A stretch of 64,000 nucleotides of DNA from Corallium rubrum (taxonomy: Eukaryota > Cnidaria > Anthozoa > Scleralcyonacea > Coralliidae): positions 1,579,501 through 1,643,500 of the forward strand of contig OZ036015.1 of NCBI GenBank assembly GCA_964035015.1, written 5' to 3'. The notes under the pieces are model-generated. The model ran no database searches. It saw only the letters and a program-made list of their open reading frames with translations, and was not told where the DNA came from. This document shows, one piece after another, positions 56,485 to 64,000 of the stretch (position 1 is its first letter; every line of letters starts with the position of its first letter). A program made the position numbers and the translations under genes.

Positions 56485-56800
56485 ACATCCACCACCCCCC
56501 TCATCCCAACATCCACCACCACCACCCTCACCACCACCACCCTCATCTCCACATCAACCACCACCCTCATCCCAAGATCCACCACCACCACCCTCATCCC
56601 AATATCCACCACCACCACCCTCGTCCCAACATCCACCACCCTCATCCCAACATCCACCACCACCACCCTCATCCCAACATCCACCACCACCACCCTCATC
56701 CCAACATCCACCACCACCACCCTCATCCCAACATCCACCACCACCACCCTCATCCCAACATCCACCACCACCACCCTCATCCCAACCCTTATCCCCACTA
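56485..56800. repeat. 27-bp minisatellite (CCACCACCACCCTCATCCCA)
   Basis: About 11 units of 27 bp or truncated forms, with period divisible by three, so a Val/Asp/Met frame stays open on the minus strand. No gene context. Confidence 0.9.
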
Positions 56801-56956
56801 CCTCCACCACAACCTATTGTGTAAGTACTATATACCTTTTGTTATTTAACAAAGAAAAAGATTATTTCAAAATAAAATACACGTCCTATACACATAAGAT
56901 TCGTTAATAAACTAATTACAGTAAATAATTCATATTTCAGAATAACAAAATTCAAA

Positions 56957-57099
56957 ATGATGATGATGATAAAGATGATGATGATGATGAAGTTGATAGT
57001 GTAGATGAAGATAATGATGAAGATGATGATGGTGATGAAGATGATGATGGTGATGAAGAAGATGAATATGATGGTGATGATGAAGATAATGATGATGAA

Positions 57100-57170
<71 letters not shown>
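56957..57170. repeat. (GAT)n trinucleotide array
   Basis: GATGAT with AAG/GGT interruptions, pure at 57100-57168. Confidence 0.95.
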
Positions 57171-57171
<1 letters not shown>

Positions 57172-57411
57172 AATGGTGAAAGTGATGAAGATCAATGGGA
57201 TCTGATCAGAAGAGGTACTCAATGTTCTATTTTTTTAACTAAAAAAATCTACTATCACAAAACCCACCCATGGGAAAAAGTTAAATGTTTGCGACTAAGT
57301 TAATAAGTTCTAAGATAAAAAAATGTTAAAAGAACATAACTGAAGAAAATAGTGTACCCAATATGCGAGGCGCTACCCCTAAAAAAACCAATAATCAACA
57401 AAAACAAACTA

Positions 57412-57556
<145 letters not shown>

Positions 57557-59657
57557 CATCTTGAAGAAACAGGACTGCTACAATCCGACCAAAGAGGAGC
57601 AAGAGAGGGTGTGTCCGGGTGCTTAGACAACCTGCTAATCGATAAAGCCGTTATGGAAGATGTTAAAGACCGGCGACGAAATATGGCGTGTGCGTGGATC
57701 GATGTCCGTAAAGCGTATGACAGTGTGGACCATTCAGTTCTTAGAAAGATTTTAACCATGCACAAGTTTCCAGCTAAAGTTAACCAGGCAATAATGAAAA
57801 TGGTCACAGGATGTTCCACAAGTCTCAATGTCACTACCACTGACGGAAGGAGAGAGTCCAGTCCGATAATCCTAAAAAGGCTCTACTACAAGGTGATTCT
57901 TTATGCCCAAAGCTGTTCACCATTTACTTAAATCCTCTTGCCTGGAAAATAAGGACAATGGAAGGATATTGTATCAGCAAACCTATCTCATTGAAAATTA
58001 CACAACTGATGTTTATTGATGATCTGAAAATGTTTTCTGCAAATGATAAGAAGTTATATCCAGCCTTGCAGTGTAGCCAGACGTGCATGAAAGACTTAAA
58101 CATGGAATGGAATGACAAGAAATGCGCCGTGATGAATGTGAAAAGGGGAGTTCTGGATGAACAGTCTCAACTCAAGTTAAATGATTTGACGTTGATAGAT
58201 TCAGTCACCGCGAACAAGCCATACAAATTTCTTGGTATACATGAGCATCTGGGCCTAGATAAAGGTACCATCCACGAGAAGGCAAGCAAGGAATTCCTGC
58301 AGCGAGTTTGGCTTATATGGGCATCACCACTGTCCGACCTGTTCAAAGTGCTGGCCACCAACACATTTGCAATGTCCGCCCTTTCTTATTTCATGACCAT
58401 CACAGAATGGACAATTCACCAGTTGCAGGAACTCGACCGAGAAGTTCGAAAGATTCTTACAGACAACAGAGGAAGACACCCATGTGCTTCTGTACATCTG
58501 CTGTATCTCCCGAGAGCACAAGGAGGTAGGGGCTTAAAAAGCGTTGAGCAAGAATATAAAGAATTGAGAATTAAAACTGCCATCCATCTGTACGCATCGA
58601 ACGATCCAACAGTGAAAGCAGCCGCGCTTACTGACCAAGTAAGAAGAAATAGAGGAAGAAGATCCATCATGAAAGATGCCAAGAAGTTTGCTGAAGAACT
58701 AGGAATTGACATTTCCACAAATAGCAATCAAGAATGGTCCATCATATATACTACTGAAGATGGTAACGAGAAAGTTGTTACAGATGAAAGAAAGATAAAG
58801 TCTTTACTTCGAGAAATCAGAATTACCAAATTAAGAAAAGCAATTGGAAATCAGCCATGGCTTGGCCGTAACACCAACCAGCGGTGGGAAATGGGATATG
58901 GCAGTGATGGATTCCCATGGCTAAATGGGTGGAAAGGATGTCCTACTGATGTAGTGGCCGACATGGAGGAAATTGTACAGCAGTTGATCCCCACCCGCGT
59001 CTATTACAGCGTCAAGCTTGGGCAAGATACCACCAGCAATATGTGCCGCCTATGTGAATCGAAGCAAGAAACCGTATCGCATCTTTTGTCTGGGTGCGAA
59101 CGGCTCTCTCAGACGGAATATCTATATCGACACAATAATGTCTTAAAATGTCTTTATTTTGCACTATTGCAACAATTTGGCATTATTAAAACTATTCCTC
59201 CAGCAAATAGTGCAATTGAGCCCAAACCTGTAACGAAGACCAAGGACGTGGAAATTTTATGGGACATGCCAATTCTCTCCTCTGGTAGTCAAGTAATAAC
59301 ATCAACAGAACAGGGTAATAGACCAGATATGGTACTAATCAACAGGAAACAGAAAACGGTGGTAGTCATAGAATGTAGTTGCCCATCAAACAGCAATATG
59401 GAAAGAAAGGATGAAGAAAAAACGAACAAGTACCAAGAAGTCCGAGCCGAGCTTCAGAAGAGATTCGAAGGATTTGATGTATACCAAATCAATGTTCTTC
59501 TGGACGTGATGGGTGGCTATAAAAAATCGCTGAAAGCCTCGTTAGCCGTTCTGCTGGGCCAAGAGAAATTAGCAAGGGCCGTATTAAAAAGAATGCAGAA
59601 GGCGGTTATTTTTGGATCGATTCGTATAAAAAACTTATTTAAGTCAGCTAGGATGTA
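57557..59657 (+). pseudogene. 5'-truncated RLE-type non-LTR retrotransposon (R2/R4/Dong-like)
   Basis: The coding frame opens with LLQSDQRGAREGVSG and has ACAWIDVRKAYDSVDHS, the RT palm motif carrying the first catalytic Asp. A one-base frameshift near 57880 moves reading to the frame with GDSLCPKLFTIYLNPLAW and FIDDLKMFSAND (the xDD box at about 58012). After the thumb come a zinc knuckle CRLC-x7-H-x4-C (59044 on) and a restriction-like endonuclease signature RPDMVL...VVVIECSCP (about 59320-59385). The stop is at 59658. RT plus CCHC plus PD-(D/E)xK-like endonuclease in this order defines the R2/NeSL/R4 type. The N-terminal DNA-binding part is missing and the frameshift makes it inactive. Confidence 0.9.
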
Positions 59658-59807
59658 AATACTTTTATGGTGTACTTTCTTCTTTTAATTTATATGACTT
59701 TTGTAAATATTTTATTTATAGGTTGGTAAAAATCTCTAGGTCACTCAATTAGAGCCCTGAGATTATTTTTTGTTAAAATTTGTTAAATCAAAACAATTAA
59801 ACACTCA

Positions 59808-60006
<199 letters not shown>

Positions 60007-60194
60007 GAAGAAAATAATATAAAAAAACAAACGCTGTGACACGTCGGACCAACCTCCTATGGTGACAATTAATTGCATTAAAAGCTAAGAACCTTCACTG
60101 TGATACGACCACGTTTTGATGTTTATTATTTATTGCTACAAAAAAGTAGTAAATAATAAACGTAGTATTACCATAAGTACTCACTTCTATTAAC

Positions 60195-60751
60195 TTATTA
60201 TAGGAAATTAACGATGCACTTTATTAACGCGACATCTAATTAACGCGACATCTAATTAACGCGACATCTAATTAACGCGGATTGCTTCTAGGTCTTTTAA
60301 AATCTGAAACGCGAGTCGGTGTGATGCACAGATTATTGAATCTGATTCAGAATCTGATAGTGACAGTGAAGAGGAGGAGTGATGTTTTTAAGGCTGGTTT
60401 ACACCATCAAAGTTTCTGTGATCAAAATCTTTGATCAAAGTCTTTGGTCAAAGAACTTCAAAGCAACCGCCGTCTTTGAAAGGCATTTACATTGTCAAAT
60501 ACTTTAATCAAAGCATACTTTGATCACAGAAACTTTGATAGTGTAAACCAGCCTTTAGTATACCTTAATATGCTGTATTTTGATATTAAAAGAGTTAGTG
60601 TTGTTTAAAACAAATCAAGGTCTTTTTAATTAACGATAACTAAAACTTGCATACTTGAAATTAACGATGACAAAAATTAACCTTAATTAAATTAACGCGA
60701 ATTTTTAAAATCCGCGTTAATAAAGTGCATCGTTAATTTCCTATAATAAGG
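60195..60751. mobile_element. MITE with AATTAACGATGCACTTTATT ends and nested MITE
   Basis: About 38-bp ends (TTATTATAGGAAATTAACGA) are perfectly inverted. The left end carries four CTAATTAACGCGACAT-type sub-repeats. At 60391-60554 is a nested element with inverted ends AGGCTGGTTTACAC and CAAAGTTTCTGTGATCAAAG. Confidence 0.85.
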
Positions 60752-60804
60752 TAATTCTTTAAAATTCACGATCGTTAATTCATCTGACGTCACGGACTGA
60801 CTAA

Positions 60805-61015
60805 AAAAAAGCAGTTGAAATATAGTAAGGTTAGATATACTGCCGAAACAGAGAACGTAGGAGTCTAACGTTTCGAGCGAAGGCCCTTCGTCAGAGAGAA
60901 ACGTGAAGGGCCTTCGCTCGAAACGTTAGACTCCTACGTTCTCTGTTTCGGCAGTATATCTAACCTTACTATATTTCTGTTTCTACACTGCCTACTCAGC
61001 ACAATACTTTTATTG
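60805..61015. mobile_element. Inverted PLE terminal repeat pair
   Basis: The minus core is intact at 60871-60894. The plus copy lost CTGACGA but keeps GGGCCTTCGCTCGAAACG. The outer ends read AATATAGTAAGGTTAGATAT in both orientations. Confidence 0.7.
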
Positions 61016-61314
61016 ACTACAAAAAAGACCTAAAACTAAAATGCATGTACACTTGAATAAATAAGAAAGTAAAAATGAGTAAATATGTATATTTGATTCT
61101 TTCAGATACATTAAAGATAAAAAAAATCAAAACATATTCGGTGAGTATAGCCTTAGTTGTTACTGATAAGTTGACAGTTTTATTAGTTCATCTTACAGGT
61201 AGCTCAAATAGTTCAGTTTTAGATGCAGCTTTGATCATAACAGATAGTCAGGTACTGTGTGTATAGTTATTGAACTCAGGTCACAATCCAGATATTGTAC
61301 ATTTGTCAAGACTG

Positions 61315-61805
61315 TTAAAGGACATTGGCAATAAAAAATAAGTTTGTCTCATTTGAAAGAACTCGTCAAATGGTATAAGAAGACCTTTTACAATTTTCCG
61401 TATTTGTTTTGGTTTTGGAAATATTTTGACCAAAGACAGCGTGCTGTCCGCCATCTTGTTGTAATATTGGGTCTAATTAACTAGGAAATTGGTGACGTCA
61501 TAACCAGGGTAAACCTGATGAAACTACTCCGTGGGTGACCAAATTTCCACGGAAGGCTTTTTAAATGTTGTGGGTCAATTTAAAATGGAAATAGCGCAAC
61601 AAAAAATCGAGTTTCTAGCTCATAATGTCATAAGGTTGGCAAGATAAAAATTTCACTTTACCCTGGTTATGTCCTCACATGCATAATTTTGCATATCGAA
61701 AATGGTGGACAACAGATACGGAAAAATTGTAAAAGGTCTTCTTATACCATTTGACGAGTTCTTTCAAATGAGATAAACTTAATTTTTATTGCCAATACCC
61801 TTTAA
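61315..61805. mobile_element. TTAA-flanked fold-back MITE, related subfamily
   Basis: TTAA then AGGACATTGGCAATAAAAA, with the inverse ATTGCCAATACCCTTTAA. The arms also share AAGTTTGTCTCATTTGAAAG with the 3352/4800 family, so the subfamilies are related. Confidence 0.8.
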
Positions 61806-62053
61806 TGCAGTGTCTTGTGTTTACTAAATTAAGGCTTAACACGCACGACTGGGACTTGCGAGACAAAAAGTTATTAGATCTCCCAAAGGTAAAAAGTGCA
61901 ATAGGGCAATCCATGTTCAAGTATACAGCTGCAAAGGATTGGAACTCTTTGCCTTCGGAATTCAGAGAACTTTCATCTATCTCTAGTTTTAAACGTAGTA
62001 TTTTCATGCACCTATTAGAAACTGACAACAATACTCACATTTGCAGTTTATAA
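61806..62053 (+). pseudogene. Non-LTR retrotransposon RT C-terminal remnant
   Basis: The frame has RLNTHDWDLRD, SAIGQSMFKYTAAKDWNSLP and ISSFKRSIFMHLLE, the end typical of jockey/CR1/L2-type reverse transcriptases (AP/WN-LP-SSFK-HL). It starts at the right TTAA of a MITE and is otherwise 5'-truncated. The 3' sequence ends in an ATT-rich tail near 62190. Confidence 0.8.
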
Positions 62054-62199
62054 ATTTCCTTCAACTGTTATTTTTATTAATTTTGTTCACTTTGTATTAA
62101 TGATTAGTTATTATCTATAATTAAGCACTGTTCTCCTGTTAATACCAGCATTTATGCTGATAGGATCTTCAACAGTTTTATTATTATTACTAACAATAG

Positions 62200-62810
62200 T
62201 AAAATTTTTTAATGGATTACAGAAAGAATGTCTGCATTCACCCACGCCTCTCAAATCCAACTGTGTAATGCAATGAATGCAGTCTAGTCAAGGACAGTCC
62301 TATGCAGTCTAGTTCAGAAACGTGCAGCGTAGAACAATACAGTACAGTGGTCTATAATTGCGTTTTATAGATGTCTAACAATTTTAAATTTTTGAATTTA
62401 ATTTCAGAGAAAACATCCATATACTTACATTATAGGTAATGTTAATTCTAGTTTGTTTAATATGTAATGTTTAATAATACTTATAGTAACTTACTATGAT
62501 AACCATGCCACTGTGCTTTGAACTAATTCTTCCATCTATCTTTCATTTTTACAGCCAAGTCACCTTCAAGAAGGGGGGAAAATATTTAATGTATTACTGT
62601 TACTGTTTTTTAATTTACTGTATTAATATTAAAAAGTGTAAATAGCTTAATAATAAACGTGAATAGTTGTAATAGACTTATATTAATAATTCATTTTACA
62701 ACAGTTTCCCCTTAATTACAGGCTTCTCTCCACCTTTCTCTTATGCATCCTTCCTTTTTAAACCACTCTCTTTCGTGTCTTTCTCAACCATTTGTTTACT
62801 GGTTCATTTG
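62200..62810. other. Gene-free segment
   Basis: AT-rich sequence. ATGCAGTCTAGT(C/T)(A/C) occurs twice near 62278-62312. Nothing else was recognised. Confidence 0.4.
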
Positions 62811-62950
62811 CGTTCAAGCGTTTAGTGAATAACTAGTTGTTTTCGAGTGTTGAAACAAACGTCGTCCAATGAGAACTATACAATGACGAGCCACGGCAAA
62901 CATGGAATACAAAATAAATGCGTTCCGTTCCATCGCCACGGCAACAAACA
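62811..62950. mobile_element. Partial copy of the 7895 palindromic element
   Basis: GCGTTCAAGCGTTTAGTGAA, TTTCGAGTGTTGAAACAAAC and GGCAAACATGGAATACAAAA match 7908-7925, 8318-8340 and 8560-8572 of the earlier copy. Confidence 0.65.
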
Positions 62951-63935
62951 ATATCAACAACAATTTTTAAAATAAACACTGCTTTTTTGTATTTCTATGT
63001 TATTATTTTTTTTTAAATTTTTTTAAATATTTTTAAGTTAACTTTCAACACAACAACAAACAATATCAACAACATTAATTTAATAAACACTGCTTTTTTG
63101 TATATATATATATATTTTTTTAAATTTTTTTGGGGGATTTTTTAAATATTTTTTATTTAATTTTTAACACAACAAACAATGTCAACAACAATAGTAAAAC
63201 AACAACACCCACCTTTCCACCACCACAGCAACAACACCCACCTTTCCATCACCACGACAACACCCACCTTTCCATCACCACGACAACAACACCCACCTTT
63301 CCATCACCACAGCAACAACACCCACCTTTCCATCACCACAGCAACAACACCCACCTTTCCATCACCACAGCAACAACACCCACCTTTCCATCATCAAGAC
63401 AACACCAACCTTTTCATCACCACGACAACAACACCCACCTTTCCATCACCACGACAACAACACCCACCTGTCCATCACCACGACAACAACACCCACCTAT
63501 CCATCACCACGACAACAACACCCACCTTTCCATCACCACGACAACACCCACCTTTCCATCACCACGGCAACAAACAATATCAACAACAATTTTTAAAATA
63601 AACACTGCTTTTTTGTATTTCTATGTTATTATTTTTTAATTTTTTTAAAATATTTTTAAGTTAATTTTTAACACAACAACAAACAATGTCAACAACAATA
63701 GTAAAACAACACCACCCATCTTTCCATCACCACAACAACACCCACCTTTCCATCACCACGACAACACCCACCTTTCCATCACCACAACAACACCCACCTT
63801 TCCATCACCACAACAACACCCACCTTTCCATCACCACGACAACACCCACCTTTCCATCACCACGACAACACCCACCTTTCCATCACCACAACAACAACAC
63901 CCACCTTTCCATCACCACGTCAACACCAATACACA
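62951..63935. repeat. Minisatellite ACCCACCTTTCCATCACCAC in two blocks with duplicated flanks
   Basis: Units of 27-30 bp fill 63195-63570 and 63700-63925. A flank with CAACAAACAATATCAACAAC and AATAAACACTGCTTTTTTGT occurs three times (62945, 63050, 63567), so a large segment was duplicated. The Thr/Pro/His frames are artefacts. Confidence 0.9.
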
Positions 63936-64000
63936 CTGCTTTTTTAAGTTTTTGAAAGTATGGGAATTTTGAATAAAGAAATAAGTAAATGAAAGAAGGA

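Noticed and set aside
63130-63955. Thr/Pro/His-rich proteins
   Set aside because: They are minisatellite translations in overlapping frames with no start context or homology.

Overview
The window is nuclear DNA of a non-vertebrate animal: intron-rich genes with short exons and canonical GT/AG junctions, AT-rich introns, and very dense microsatellites, fold-back DNA transposons, tRNA- and 5S-derived SINEs and Penelope-like retroelement (PLE) fragments. This mix fits a cnidarian or another marine invertebrate, but nothing seen fixes the taxon. No CRISPR, operon or prokaryotic feature was seen.

Three host genes can be assembled by reading splice sites, all on the minus strand. (1) SEC11, the signal peptidase catalytic subunit (15871 down to 4667), has six exons, 179 residues and an intact Ser/His/Asp catalytic set. 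(2) A four-transmembrane protein of unrecognised family with a proline-rich C-terminal tail (27033 down to 19187) has four exons and 506 residues. (3) An atypical short-chain dehydrogenase/NAD-dependent epimerase-like protein (46465 down to at least 34935) has thirteen exons and 351 residues; its last exon was not found. Neighbouring exons agree in phase across every junction. Exons are a small part of each locus, and the introns are filled with repeats.

Layout. 1-4.6 kb: GAT/GGT-type repeat, MITEs and a PLE end. 4.7-15.9 kb: SEC11, whose introns hold a roughly 24-copy array of 5S rRNA-like units, nested palindromic DNA transposons, a tRNA-SINE palindrome and a 0.6 kb polypyrimidine tract. 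16-19.1 kb: MITEs and a PLE tail. 19.2-27.0 kb: the four-TM gene, with a 1.3 kb pentanucleotide array in intron 3 and, in intron 1, a head-to-head tandem array of ~120-bp units that each carry a hammerhead-ribozyme-like core. 27-34.9 kb: intergenic, with nested palindromes and a PLE. 34.9-46.5 kb: the epimerase-like gene with pogo-like, hAT-like, SINE and PLE insertions. 46.7-57 kb: arrays, a PLE whose GIY-YIG frame abuts an in-frame AAC/GTT expansion, and a ~690-bp fold-back. 57.4-60 kb: a 5'-truncated non-LTR retrotransposon with a restriction-like endonuclease, lying between two (GAAA)n tracts. 60-64 kb: nested MITEs, a second non-LTR tail and minisatellites.

The most interesting signal is the hammerhead-like satellite in intron 1 of the four-TM gene. 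Several units keep the CUGANGA and GAAA cores and a pairable stem I, and one unit type carries a compensatory double change in stem III. Related cores follow three PLE GIY-YIG endonuclease remnants here, which links the satellite to PLE terminal sequences.
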